This document shows positions 34,176-43,031 of a DNA stretch of 64,000 nt, in pieces; within the stretch, counting starts at the first letter, position 1; every line of letters starts with the position of its first letter. The position numbers and the translations under genes were made by a program. The notes below the pieces were generated by a model. That model ran no database searches. It was not told the DNA's origin and saw only the letters and a list, made by a program, of their open reading frames with translations. The stretch is taken from assembly GCF_013839425.1 (NCBI RefSeq), contig NZ_JACDNP010000003.1, forward strand, positions 235,872 through 299,871, read 5' to 3'. This DNA is from Halorhabdus salina (GTDB lineage Archaea; Halobacteriota; Halobacteria; Halobacteriales; Haloarculaceae).

Positions 34176-34997
34176 ATGACGGAACCGGTCGACTACCTCG
34201 AAGAACAACTCCAGGCAAACGACCTATCGACGCCCGAGACCGCGATGGTGCTCGGGTCTGGACTCGGTGGCATGACCGCGGAGATGGACATTTCGCTATC
34301 GATCCCCTACGAGGAGGTCCCGACACTCGAGGCCTCGACCGTCGAAGGGCACGTGGGCCGGTTCGTCGTCGGGACAGTTGGCGACGTCAACGTCTTGGCG
34401 ATGGACGGCCGCGTCCACTACTACGAGTCCGGTGACATGGCTCCGATCGTGGCCCCGATCCAGACGCTCGGACAACTCGGCTGTGAACGGCTCGTCATCA
34501 CGAACGCCGCCGGCGGGGTCAACGCCGACTTCGAGCCGGGCGATGTGATGCTCATCGAGGATCACCTCAACATGATGGGGACGAACCCACTGCTTGGCCG
34601 TGCTGGATTGGGTGACGGCCCGATGTTCCCGGACCTGACCAACGCCTACAGTCCGGACCTACTCGCAGAGGCCCGCGACCTGGCCGCTGACTCCGATCTG
34701 ACGATCCACGACGGTGGCGTCTATGCGGGCATGATGGGGCCCAGTTACGAGACGCCGGCCGAGATAGAAATGCTCGATACGCTCGGTGCGGACGCCGTCG
34801 GCATGTCGACGGTACCGGAGACGATCGTCGCCAACCAGGTGGGGATGGATGTCGTTGGGATGTCCACCATTACGAACTACGCCGCCGGGGTCGTCGGCGA
34901 TCCACTTTCCCACGATGAAGTCGTTGCCACGATCGACGAGATCGAGGACGACCTTCGGACGTACGTTGGGACGCTCTTAGAACGAATCGACGCGTAA
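34176..34997 (+). CDS. purine-nucleoside phosphorylase (trimeric PNP type)
   Basis: The protein has 273 residues. It splits purine nucleosides with phosphate into a base and ribose 1-phosphate. Motifs: phosphate loop LGSGLGGM, EGHVGRFVVG, GRVHYYESGD, base-site VITNAAGGVN with GPSYETPAEIEML, and the late MSTVPETI segment. The start was set at the ATG at 34176 because the upstream in-frame ATG falls within the promoter. The product ribose phosphate could enter the pentose phosphate genes of this genome. Confidence 0.93.
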   Translation: MTEPVDYLEEQLQANDLSTPETAMVLGSGLGGMTAEMDISLSIPYEEVPTLEASTVEGHVGRFVVGTVGDVNVLAMDGRVHYYESGDMAPIVAPIQTLGQLGCERLVITNAAGGVNADFEPGDVMLIEDHLNMMGTNPLLGRAGLGDGPMFPDLTNAYSPDLLAEARDLAADSDLTIHDGGVYAGMMGPSYETPAEIEMLDTLGADAVGMSTVPETIVANQVGMDVVGMSTITNYAAGVVGDPLSHDEVVATIDEIEDDLRTYVGTLLERIDA

Positions 34998-35028
34998 CGT
35001 CTGCGTCGTGGCGTAGATACAGTTCTCT

Positions 35029-35115
35029 TCAGATGATACTGATGGCAGCGTAGCCGACTGACGATCCGATCATCAACACGACCAGGAGTATCGCGATAAG
35101 TTGCTGACGGTCCAT
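35029..35115 (-). CDS. 28-residue membrane microprotein
   Basis: The ATG at 35115 opens a frame of 28 residues starting MDRQQLIAILLVVLMIGSSV and ending AAISII, stopped by TGA at 35029-35031. It is one hydrophobic helix behind a short charged head. Similar tiny MDRQQ-type proteins occur in other haloarchaea as far as I recall. It lies in the 170 bp gap between PNP and the Trm5-like gene. Function unknown. Confidence 0.6.
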   Translation of the reverse strand: MDRQQLIAILLVVLMIGSSVGYAAISII

Positions 35116-35167
35116 ACCTGCCAGTCGTCACCCCGCAGAGAAAGGTGTTATCCTCGCTGCCAGCCTG

Positions 35168-36310
35168 TCAGTCGACTCGCGCGTCGATCACGACGTGGAC
35201 GACACCCTCGCTGTAGGTCTTTATTTCGTGGGTGTCGAGGATCTCGACGGCCCGGCCGCGTTCGGCTGCTGCCCTCCGCAGGCGATCGATCGGCCGCTCG
35301 AAGACCAGCGCCTCGGGCGTAGCTTCGTGAAGGTGGACGACGCCACCGGGTTCGAGTGCGTCGAGCGCGCTGTCGAGATACTCGTAGGCGTCATAATAGC
35401 CCATGACGACGCGCTCGGCCTCGACGCCGCCGACCACGTCCCGGCAATCCGCCCGGTACGGCCGAAGGCGGTCGGTCACATCGTTGAGCCGGGCGTTCTC
35501 GAGCAGATACTGGAAGGCGGTTGGATTACGTTCGACGGCGGTCACGTCCGCGCCCGCCCGAGCCATCGGGAGCGTGAAGTAGCCGATCCCGGCGAACATG
35601 TCGAGGACAGTCTCGTTATCCTCGACCGCCCTGCTCGCGGTTGCACTGCTCGCTCTGTCCGTCGTCTCGTTCCCCCCGACGACGCGGCCCATTCGGGCAC
35701 GTTCTTCCTTGTTCCCGGGCGAGAACATGACCTCGCTGAGATCGAGGGCGTAGCGCGTGCCGTGCTCGGTGTGAATCGTCTCCGTGTCACCCTCGCCGGC
35801 GATCACGTCGACGTCGGGTTCGCGATGTTCGCCGGTGATCCCACCGCGATCGAGGACGGTATCAGCCTCGCCGTGGATCGAGAGCAACGCCTCGCCGATT
35901 TCGTGCGGGCGAGGTGCCTCCGCAATGTCGACGAGGACGACGCTACCGATCACGGCCCACGACGACGGTGCCCGGGCGATTTCGTCGTCGGACCAGCCTT
36001 GCTCACGGAGGTGATCGTCGAGGGTCCGCAGGCGGGGGTCGCCGACCTGCCGGACGACGTCGTGAAACGCGACAGTCTCTGGCACCGTCGTCACCGGGAT
36101 CGAAACACCGCTGTCGCCGTAGGCCCGGACGTGCCGGTCGGCATCGTAGACGCCCGCGTCCTGGAGAGCGTCGATAGCGTGTTGGGCACGTGGTCGATCG
36201 ACGACGACGGCCAGATCGCCCTCGGCACTGATGGCCTCGATTGTGTCGGCCTCACCCGGATCGTCGGCACTGTCCGTGTGGGTACGGTCTGCTGCTGGCG
36301 GGTCACTCAT
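35168..36310 (-). CDS. Trm5/Taw2-family tRNA-G37 modification enzyme
   Basis: The protein has 380 residues. The N-terminal part is archaeal-specific. The catalytic Rossmann domain has VLDMFAGIGYFTLPMARAGA (SAM motif I), AVERNPTAFQYLLENARLND and a FSPGNKEERARM motif typical of the Trm5/Tyw2 group. The reaction is either N1-methylation of G37 or transfer of the aminocarboxypropyl group in wyosine synthesis; I lean to the second (Taw2) because of the SPGN motif, but cannot decide. It overlaps nmd3 by 8 bp. Confidence 0.85.
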   Translation of the reverse strand: MSDPPAADRTHTDSADDPGEADTIEAISAEGDLAVVVDRPRAQHAIDALQDAGVYDADRHVRAYGDSGVSIPVTTVPETVAFHDVVRQVGDPRLRTLDDHLREQGWSDDEIARAPSSWAVIGSVVLVDIAEAPRPHEIGEALLSIHGEADTVLDRGGITGEHREPDVDVIAGEGDTETIHTEHGTRYALDLSEVMFSPGNKEERARMGRVVGGNETTDRASSATASRAVEDNETVLDMFAGIGYFTLPMARAGADVTAVERNPTAFQYLLENARLNDVTDRLRPYRADCRDVVGGVEAERVVMGYYDAYEYLDSALDALEPGGVVHLHEATPEALVFERPIDRLRRAAAERGRAVEILDTHEIKTYSEGVVHVVIDARVD

Positions 36311-37424
36311 CCTCGCCCTCCGGCAGGACGTACAGTCCAGCCCGTGACTTCAACACGGGGACTTCGTCGGCATCTTCGTCGAGGTGGTCCGGTCGCGGGA
36401 TCGATTTCGTCTCGTAGGTGTCGGGGTCGAGCACCTGGACGGCGTGGTCGTCCTCGATCGCCACGAGCGTCGTCTGGACGCCGTCGGTCCGGTCGCCCAG
36501 CCGCGTCGCGTCCGGCGCGTCACCGTCCTCGAAACTCGCCTCGTAGTCCTCGCCGGTGGCCAGCCGCGTCCCCTTGAGGTTTCCCTGAACGCTCCTGACC
36601 AGGACCGGCCCGTCACCGTCCTCGGGATCGATGATTTCGCCCGGCGAATAGGGGGGCAGCCGGACCGCATAGGTAACCCGGTAGACCTTCTCGCCGTCCT
36701 CATCTTCGGTGATGAGTCGTTCCGAATCCGAAAAGGAGCCGCCGAACTCCCCCACGAGGCGCTGGGCGATCTTGAGCCCGATCTTCGTCGTCGAGACTTT
36801 GATATTCAGTCCCCCCTCAACCGACCCGACGTCGGTGACGAACGCGTCGCGGTCACCCGTTGCCTCCATCTCGGCGACGATCTCGCGCGCGATTTCCTCC
36901 GCGCGTTCTTCCTCCTCGTCAGTCGGCGTTCGATCGACGGCCCGGATCTGGACGACGCTGGCGAAAGAGCCACCGGCGATCCGGCCACACCGCTGGCACG
37001 TCTCCCGAGAGATCTTGACGGGGACGACGACTTCTTCGGTGACAGGCGTGCCGCGGACGACGCCCGTGAACGTACAGTGCATGCGGATCGTGTTTCGGTC
37101 GACCTGTTCGGGCGCGACCTGCCAGGAGACGTCCGTCGCCTGCATGTGCACGCCGAGGGCCTCGCTAGTCACGTCGACGGCGACGTCAGTGTAGTCCTCC
37201 GCGCCCACGTCCACCCACCGATTCCCTCGGTGGACCGCCCCACACTGGGAGCAGACTCGCACCTCGATCCGGTCGGGCGCGTCCACCAGATCGAATTCCT
37301 CGAAGTAGCAACTATCACAGAGCACGCTGTCGGGATCACGGGCCTCCGGATGGGTCGGCCGGTCGCCTGGATCACTCTCGATAGGATCGCCACAGCGCGG
37401 ACAGAACGCACCCGATCGCGTCAT
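36303..37424 (-). CDS. nmd3: Nmd3-like ribosome export/assembly protein
   Basis: The protein has 373 residues. In eukaryotes Nmd3 escorts the 60S subunit; in archaea it likely serves late 50S assembly. Four zinc-binding CxxC pairs are visible: CPRCG, CDSC, CSQCG and CQRCG. These are followed by an OB-like and a beta domain; GGLNIKVSTTKIGLKIAQRL is typical. The ATG at 37424 precedes the first zinc ribbon. Its product precedes the Trm5/Taw2 gene in an operon. Confidence 0.92.
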   Translation of the reverse strand: MTRSGAFCPRCGDPIESDPGDRPTHPEARDPDSVLCDSCYFEEFDLVDAPDRIEVRVCSQCGAVHRGNRWVDVGAEDYTDVAVDVTSEALGVHMQATDVSWQVAPEQVDRNTIRMHCTFTGVVRGTPVTEEVVVPVKISRETCQRCGRIAGGSFASVVQIRAVDRTPTDEEEERAEEIAREIVAEMEATGDRDAFVTDVGSVEGGLNIKVSTTKIGLKIAQRLVGEFGGSFSDSERLITEDEDGEKVYRVTYAVRLPPYSPGEIIDPEDGDGPVLVRSVQGNLKGTRLATGEDYEASFEDGDAPDATRLGDRTDGVQTTLVAIEDDHAVQVLDPDTYETKSIPRPDHLDEDADEVPVLKSRAGLYVLPEGEDE

Positions 37425-37587
37425 TGGACGGACGTAGGTCCCAGCTCTGTAAAAGCGACGCGTTATCGCCCGCTCACGACTCAAACCTACCCGATGGACC
37501 GACTGGCAGTGTCACGAAAGAACTCGATCAGTTCCGCTTCAGTTGTGAGGCCAACACTTTTGGTGCGCTCGGGCAAAGTCAACCCGT

Positions 37588-38718
37588 ATGCTACCAATTA
37601 TTCCCCTCCAACTCGGGGACGCAGGAATCGTCCCCATTGTCGGGTTGATACTGTTGGCCATCGCCGTGGTAACCGTCTGGCAGATGGTCGTCATCACCGA
37701 CGCGACCGAGAAGAAGGCCCTGACGGTCCTCGGGGAGTTTCGGAAACTCCTCGAACCCGGGATCGCGTTCGTGCCGCCGTTCGTCTCGGCAACTCACACT
37801 TTCGACATGCGGACACAGACTTTAGACGTCCCGCGTCAGGAAGCGATCACGCGGGACAACTCACCGGTCACCGCCGACGCCGTCGTCTACATCAAGGTAA
37901 TGGACGCCAAGAAGGCCTACCTCGAAGTCGACGACTACAAGCGGGCCGTCTCGAACCTCGCCCAGACGACGCTACGGGCCGTACTGGGCGACATGGAACT
38001 GGACGACACGCTCAACAAGCGCCAGGAGATCAACGCCAAGATCCGCCGTGAACTCGACGAGCCCACAGACGAGTGGGGGATCCGCGTCGAGAGCGTAGAG
38101 GTCCGGGAAGTCAACCCGAGCAAAGACGTCCAGCAGGCCATGGAACAGCAGACATCCGCCGAGCGCCGCCGCCGTGCCATGATTCTGGAAGCCCAGGGTG
38201 AACGTCGCTCCGCCGTCGAGGAGGCCCAGGGTGAGAAGCAATCGAACATCATCCGCGCCCAGGGTGAAAAGCAGAGCCAGATCCTCGAAGCGCAGGGTGA
38301 CGCCATCTCGACCGTCCTCCGCGCAAAGTCCGCCGAGGCGATGGGCGAACGAGCAGTCATCGAGCGCGGGATGGAAACCCTTGAGGAGATCGGCAAGGGC
38401 GAGTCGACGAAGTTCGTCCTGCCACAGGAACTGACGTCACTTGTCGGTCGATACGGCAAGCACCTGACCGGTTCGGACACCCGGACCGACGGCGAGATTC
38501 TCGAAGGGCTCGACTTCGACGAGGAGACCCGCGAGATGCTCGGCCTGGACGACATCGAGAAGATCCTCGGCCAGATCGACCAGGAAGCCGAGGTCGACGT
38601 CGAGGAGATGGAAGAGCAAGCCCAAGCAGTCAAGTCCGGGGCGGAAACGGCCGATATCAAGAACCCCGACGACGTGATCGAAGAGATGGACGCCGACCTG
38701 GAGGGCGAGGAGAACTGA
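37588..38718 (+). CDS. stomatin/prohibitin (SPFH) family membrane protein
   Basis: The protein has 376 residues. One N-terminal membrane segment (about 10-30), then a Band 7 domain (MRTQTLDVPRQEAITRDNSP ... VNPSKDVQQAMEQQ), then a long coiled coil with repeated EAQGE/RAQGEKQS units, and an acidic tail of about 80 residues. Such proteins form ring scaffolds and partner with NfeD-like proteins; no NfeD gene is next to it here. A TTTTGG element 27 nt upstream may be the TATA box. Confidence 0.92.
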   Translation: MLPIIPLQLGDAGIVPIVGLILLAIAVVTVWQMVVITDATEKKALTVLGEFRKLLEPGIAFVPPFVSATHTFDMRTQTLDVPRQEAITRDNSPVTADAVVYIKVMDAKKAYLEVDDYKRAVSNLAQTTLRAVLGDMELDDTLNKRQEINAKIRRELDEPTDEWGIRVESVEVREVNPSKDVQQAMEQQTSAERRRRAMILEAQGERRSAVEEAQGEKQSNIIRAQGEKQSQILEAQGDAISTVLRAKSAEAMGERAVIERGMETLEEIGKGESTKFVLPQELTSLVGRYGKHLTGSDTRTDGEILEGLDFDEETREMLGLDDIEKILGQIDQEAEVDVEEMEEQAQAVKSGAETADIKNPDDVIEEMDADLEGEEN

Positions 38719-38764
38719 CAGAGAGGCGAAGCCGTTTTGTCACTCGGTACCGTGTTCTCGCCTA

Positions 38765-39367
38765 ATGGGTGAGGAGCCAGTCGATGAGAGCAAACGGGCG
38801 ACGCTCCGTCGGTTCGCGGCACTGGGGGCCGCCAGCCCGCTCGTTGCCCTCGCTGATTCAGGGAGCGACAGCACCGCGCCGGACGCCATCGCCGGGTATC
38901 TCTCGCGGACACCCGGGGCACACTTCTCGAAGATCCGCGATGACTTGCAACTCGGGACGGGCGAAACCCAGCACCACCTTCGCCAGTTACTCACCAAAGA
39001 GACCATCGAGAGCGAGCGCGACGGAGAGTATCGACGGTTCTTCCCGGCCGACCGCTTTGAGGCCTTCGAGCGGACTGCCCTCGGGTATCTCCGTCGTGAG
39101 ACGCCCAGGGGTATGATCGTCACCCTCCTCGAACGACCAGATGCGACCGCGAGCGAGGTTGCCGATCGCCTTGACGTCTCGAACCCGACCGTCAGCAAAT
39201 ATGCAGGACGACTCGAAGACGCCGGCCTCCTGACGCGGGAAGACGGCTACGAACTCCGAAACCCGGAGACGTTACTGTTACTCGTCGTCCAATACGCGGA
39301 CTCGTTCGGCCCGGACGCGATCGCCTTTGCCGCCGCTGCCGACGAGCATATCACGTACAAGAAATAA
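38765..39367 (+). CDS. double winged-helix transcriptional regulator
   Basis: The protein has 200 residues. Two DNA-binding domains: one around PGAHFSKIRDDLQLGTGETQ (about 58-105) and one MarR/ArsR-like around ATASEVADRLDVSNPTVSKY (about 134-165). The N-terminal 30 residues contain RRFAALGAASPLVALAD, a hydrophobic stretch preceded by basic residues, which is unusual for a cytoplasmic regulator. The target genes are unknown. It starts 46 bp after the SPFH gene. Confidence 0.82.
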   Translation: MGEEPVDESKRATLRRFAALGAASPLVALADSGSDSTAPDAIAGYLSRTPGAHFSKIRDDLQLGTGETQHHLRQLLTKETIESERDGEYRRFFPADRFEAFERTALGYLRRETPRGMIVTLLERPDATASEVADRLDVSNPTVSKYAGRLEDAGLLTREDGYELRNPETLLLLVVQYADSFGPDAIAFAAAADEHITYKK

Positions 39368-39375
39368 CGACAGCT

Positions 39376-39624
39376 TCAGGCGTCGACCATCCAGGTCGTC
39401 GACGAAGAGTACCCCCACTTCTCGACGGAAATATCGAAGTTGCCGTCCGCGATTGCCGTCATGTTCGTCCCAACTTCCTTGGCCGATAAACCGAGTTCCT
39501 CGCCGATGAGGCGCGATTTGAAGTACGTCTGGTCGTCGGCGTTACTACGAAGATACTCGAGGATTCGGCGCTGCTTTTTCGAGAGCGGCTGCGTTTCGTT
39601 GTCACCGACGGTTCGGACACTCAT
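39376..39624 (-). CDS. DUF7123-type small winged-helix protein
   Basis: The protein has 82 residues. It contains SKKQRRILEYLRSNADDQTY and the helix-turn-helix IGEELGLSAKEVGTNMTAIA, with a C-terminal strand EKWGYSSSTTWMVDA as the wing. It is probably a DNA-binding regulator conserved in haloarchaea. The ATG at 39624 was chosen over one 9 bp upstream. It is convergent with the double winged-helix regulator, with 8 bp between stops. Confidence 0.75.
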   Translation of the reverse strand: MSVRTVGDNETQPLSKKQRRILEYLRSNADDQTYFKSRLIGEELGLSAKEVGTNMTAIADGNFDISVEKWGYSSSTTWMVDA

Positions 39625-39780
39625 ATCTATCACTCTGGTCGAGAACGGTTTAGGGGATTTGGTACAGTCGGTTAAAGCGATCGCCGTCTGTCGATCTTGG
39701 CCGACGATATTGCGGTCACCGGGGGTGAGAGACCCGTGGCTCGGGGCCGTCTGGTACAGGCGGGAAAACAGGAGGAGGGC

Positions 39781-40275
39781 CTAGATGTCTTCTTCGATGA
39801 TCTCGCCGACGGCGAAGTTCGACTTGACTTCGGTGACCTCGACTTTGACACGATCACCGACGTTAGCACCGGGGACGATGATGACATAGCCACGCTCTAC
39901 GCGGGCGATGCCGTCGCCTTGCTTGCCGATATCTTCGATCTCGACGTACCTGATTTCGCCGTTCTCGACCGGTGGCTGGGGCTCCGAGGGTGGCCCCTCA
40001 CTGGTCGGCTGTTCTTCGGCCGGTTCCGCGTCGCCGGAGATGACCGCAACCCGGTAGGTGTCCCCGGGCTCGATCGAGCCAGTCTCGATTTCTCGGCGAG
40101 GGACTTCGACGACGTAGCGGTCGTCTTCGGCCGTCACTTCTGCACTGAACAGACACAAGAGCTTCTCTGAGATTTCCACAGTCAATCCTCCGTTCGCGGC
40201 GTCGGCGGCCTCCCTAAAGAACTTGACGACGGCCCGCTCCGTCTGGGAGATGAATAGACTGCGTCGAGACCGCAT
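39781..40275 (-). CDS. TRAM-domain protein
   Basis: The protein has 164 residues. The C-terminal 60 residues are a TRAM domain (VEIEDIGKQGDGIARVERGY ... VGDRVKVEVTEVKSNFAVGE), an RNA-binding barrel. An N-terminal region of about 80 residues and an acidic, proline-rich linker precede it. Small TRAM proteins in archaea act as RNA chaperones. It starts divergent from the aldo/keto reductase gene (46 bp between starts). Confidence 0.88.
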   Translation of the reverse strand: MRSRRSLFISQTERAVVKFFREAADAANGGLTVEISEKLLCLFSAEVTAEDDRYVVEVPRREIETGSIEPGDTYRVAVISGDAEPAEEQPTSEGPPSEPQPPVENGEIRYVEIEDIGKQGDGIARVERGYVIIVPGANVGDRVKVEVTEVKSNFAVGEIIEEDI

Positions 40276-40320
40276 CGTTCCCGAACCTGTCGGTGCACTT
40301 TTGGGACGACTCGACGACGT

Positions 40321-41094
40321 ATGAGCATGGACGAACGCCAGACAGTTGGCCTCGGGACGATGGGTATCGACGACCCCCCGACGATCGAGACGGCGATCGA
40401 TCTCGGCTATCGCCACCTCGATACAGCCCAGATTTACGACAACGAGGCGGTCGTCGGCCAGGGTATCGAGCGCTCGACACTCGACCGGGACGAGCTGTTC
40501 GTAGCGACGAAGGTGTGGATCGACAAGCTTGCGCCACAAAACGTCGAGAAATCGACGGCAGCGAGTCTGGACCGGCTCGGACTGGAGTACGCCGATCTGC
40601 TGTACGTCCACCGGCCCCGTGGCGACTACGACCCCGCCGAGACGTTGCCAGCCTTCGACGAACTCCGGGAGCGTGGCGAGATCGAACACGTCGGCGTCTC
40701 GAATTTCACGGTCGACCAACTCGAAACCGCACGGGACCACCTCGAAGCACCGATCTTCGCCAACCAGGTCGAGTACCACCCGCTCTACCAGCCGACCGAT
40801 GCCCTCGCGGACGCCCAGGCCCACGACTCCTATCTCGTGGCGTACTCGCCGCTGGCCAACGGCCGGGCGGGTGACATCCCCGAAGTCGTCGAGATTGCCG
40901 AGAAGCACGACGTGACGCCCCAGGCAGTCTGTCTGGCCTGGCTAACGGCCAAGGACAACCTCATCGCGATCCCGAAAGCCAGCAGCGAGGCGCACCTGCG
41001 TGCGAACCGCGACGCCGCCGACCTGACGCTCGATCCCGAAGACCACGCCGCCGTCGATGACATCGAACGCGAGGACGAAATCTTCCCGGAATGA
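40321..41094 (+). CDS. aldo/keto reductase
   Basis: The protein has 257 residues, a little short for the family. The site residues are in DTAQIYDNEAVVG (Asp, Tyr), FVATKVWIDKL (Lys) and YVHRPRGDYD (His). The cofactor region near the end IPKASSEAHLRANRDAADLT binds NADPH. It is distinct from the paralogue at 19210-20049. The substrate is unknown. Confidence 0.9.
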   Translation: MSMDERQTVGLGTMGIDDPPTIETAIDLGYRHLDTAQIYDNEAVVGQGIERSTLDRDELFVATKVWIDKLAPQNVEKSTAASLDRLGLEYADLLYVHRPRGDYDPAETLPAFDELRERGEIEHVGVSNFTVDQLETARDHLEAPIFANQVEYHPLYQPTDALADAQAHDSYLVAYSPLANGRAGDIPEVVEIAEKHDVTPQAVCLAWLTAKDNLIAIPKASSEAHLRANRDAADLTLDPEDHAAVDDIEREDEIFPE

Positions 41095-41132
41095 GAGACG
41101 TTTGAAGAGGGGTCGGCGTCCAGTGACGGCGA

Positions 41133-41789
41133 CTACTGCTGATCTGCCAGTGATGTTCCGTCCGGTCGCTTCTGGCCCTCCGAATCGTGGACGACCACGC
41201 CATCAGCGTCGACCGGTTCGTAGTTGTCCCGCACCGCGATGGCTTCCTCGAGTTCCCGAATCGCCCGTTCCTTGAGCGTTGCCGCCAGTTCCCGGGCTTC
41301 GTCCTGGGAGATGTCCCGCCCGAGCCCCTCACACTCGTGAGCGCGGACTGGGCCGTCACTATCGACGACGCTGCCCATCGGTTCGCTCGTGCCGGCACCG
41401 TCCTCGCCGAGAGCGATGCTGAACGGGTAGGTTTCACAGATGAGTGGCCGATCGTCGTAGATCGAACACGCCTCGCCGTCGACGTCGTAGAACGTACAGT
41501 CACGGCAGTCGTCGGTCTGGAGCGCCCACTCGAACGTCTCGCCGCTCGGGTCGTGGTCGTCGTCCGTGAGTCCGAAGGGCATCGGTCGGGCGACATCTCG
41601 CCAGTCGTACTCACCGGAATCTTGAATCGCCCGCACTTCATCGGGAAAGACCGTCGCCGTGTGCTCCTCGTCCATCCCGCGACAGCAGTGCCCACAGCGC
41701 GTACACTCGAAACCGATTCGGGCAATCGCGTCGGCAATCACCGCCACGTCCAACTCGCGGGCGGCGGCCAATTCAGCTTCGAGATCCAT
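41133..41789 (-). CDS. YkgJ-family cysteine-cluster protein
   Basis: The protein has 218 residues. FECTRCGHCCRGMD, CRDCTFYDVDGEACSIYDD and PLICETYPF give the eight-cysteine arrangement that should bind zinc or Fe-S. Compared with the 29158-30021 paralogue it has a different C-terminus. It is presumed to be an oxidoreductase or a metal carrier, but the role is not known. Confidence 0.87.
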   Translation of the reverse strand: MDLEAELAAARELDVAVIADAIARIGFECTRCGHCCRGMDEEHTATVFPDEVRAIQDSGEYDWRDVARPMPFGLTDDDHDPSGETFEWALQTDDCRDCTFYDVDGEACSIYDDRPLICETYPFSIALGEDGAGTSEPMGSVVDSDGPVRAHECEGLGRDISQDEARELAATLKERAIRELEEAIAVRDNYEPVDADGVVVHDSEGQKRPDGTSLADQQ

Positions 41790-41853
41790 ACACCCGCTAC
41801 CTGATCAGCAGAGAAAAACGCGTCGGGCCGCGATCAAACTGTACTTGGCGTAC

Positions 41854-42132
41854 TCACTCGCTGGTCAGGTAGTAGACCTGCTTGCGAGCGTCCCGGAAAC
41901 TGTATCGGGCGTCGACGAGGTTGGCATCCTCCAGACGGTTCAACGCGTACCGGACAGTCCGATCCGGCAGCAATGACTCCTCCGCAAGTTGACCCTGGGA
42001 AAGGGGCTGATCCATCTCCAGAACTTTCGCGACCAACTTCGCACTGGGTGGCAACTCGCGCAGGCGCTCACGGAACTCCGTGGCCGTGAGGACGACTTCC
42101 GTCCGGGACCCGTCTTCAACTGTCGTGCTCAT
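41854..42132 (-). CDS. winged-helix (MarR/TrmB-like) regulator
   Basis: The protein has 92 residues. It is a single DNA-binding domain with LAEESLLPDRTVRYALNRL as the recognition helix region and a C-terminal wing ARKQVYYLTSE. It belongs to the small haloarchaeal regulators. The ATG at 42132 was preferred to a longer frame whose extra sequence is not acidic. It is divergent from the methyltransferase gene at 42275 and may control it. Confidence 0.8.
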   Translation of the reverse strand: MSTTVEDGSRTEVVLTATEFRERLRELPPSAKLVAKVLEMDQPLSQGQLAEESLLPDRTVRYALNRLEDANLVDARYSFRDARKQVYYLTSE

Positions 42133-42274
42133 GTCTACCACGTCACCGCGAGGTACTGGTAAAGTTTGTCTATATGGAGGACATAATTCCTTAATTTGTT
42201 TAAGGATATCCGGCCGGTCGAGGGCGATAGCGATCAATACCGTTTTAGTCACCCCGAGATGAACACGGAGTAGC

Positions 42275-42979
42275 GTGAAAGGACAGGAGTGGTACCAGGC
42301 CGACGAGATCGCCGAGGCCTACGAGGACAAGCGATTCTCAGGTGGCGGCCGGCTTATCGATCGCCGCGAGAAGCGAGCGGTACTCGAAGCGATCGGCCCA
42401 GTCGAGGACAAGCGGGTCCTTGAGATTGCCTGCGGGACCGGCCGGTTTACCGTCATGCTCGCCGAACGCGGAGCTGACGTCGTTGGGCTGGACATCTCGA
42501 CGCCGATGCTCCAGCAAGGCCGGGAGAAGGCCCGCGCGGCCGGCGTCGATGAGCATCTCCAGTTTTTCCGGGGCGACGCCGGGCGACTGCCGTTCCCCGA
42601 CGATCACTTTGATGCCGTGCTGGCGATGCGGTTTTTCCACCTTGCCGATACGCCGGTCGCGTATCTCGAGGAGATGCGTCGCGTTTCGAAAGACATCGTC
42701 TTCTTCGATACGTTCAATCGCTTTAGCGCTCGATCGATCTACAACTGGGCGCTCCCAATGGGATCGCGGCTGTACTCCCGCTGGGAAGTCAACAGCTTGC
42801 TCGACGAGGCTGACCTCGAACTCGTCGGAGCCAATCACGATTTCATCGTGCCGTATGGGTTCTATCGGGCGATCCCGGACGGGCTCGCGTCGGCGTTCCG
42901 GAGCGTCGATCGGGCAGTCAGTGCGATCCCGGGTGGCGATCGACTGTCGTCAGTGTCTTACTGGGAGTGTCGGGTCTGA
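42275..42979 (+). CDS. class I SAM-dependent methyltransferase
   Basis: The protein has 234 residues, starting with GTG at 42275. SAM motif I is VLEIACGTGRFTVMLAERGA, with VVGLDISTPMLQ and DAVLAMRFFHLADTP. Arrangement and size fit UbiE/Coq5-type or lipid methylases, but the substrate is not evident. A glycosyltransferase gene follows 52 bp downstream on the same strand, so a role in lipid or glycan modification is possible. Confidence 0.87.
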   Translation: MKGQEWYQADEIAEAYEDKRFSGGGRLIDRREKRAVLEAIGPVEDKRVLEIACGTGRFTVMLAERGADVVGLDISTPMLQQGREKARAAGVDEHLQFFRGDAGRLPFPDDHFDAVLAMRFFHLADTPVAYLEEMRRVSKDIVFFDTFNRFSARSIYNWALPMGSRLYSRWEVNSLLDEADLELVGANHDFIVPYGFYRAIPDGLASAFRSVDRAVSAIPGGDRLSSVSYWECRV

Positions 42980-43031
42980 ACGCGAACCAATCCCGCGACG
43001 TTTTTAGTCGTCCATAGCGCTATAGCGTACT

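Noticed and set aside
36384-38051. Long plus-strand frame of 555 codons
   Set aside because: It lies antisense to nmd3 and then out of frame with the SPFH gene. It is Arg/Asp-rich and without domains, typical of shadow frames in G+C-rich DNA.
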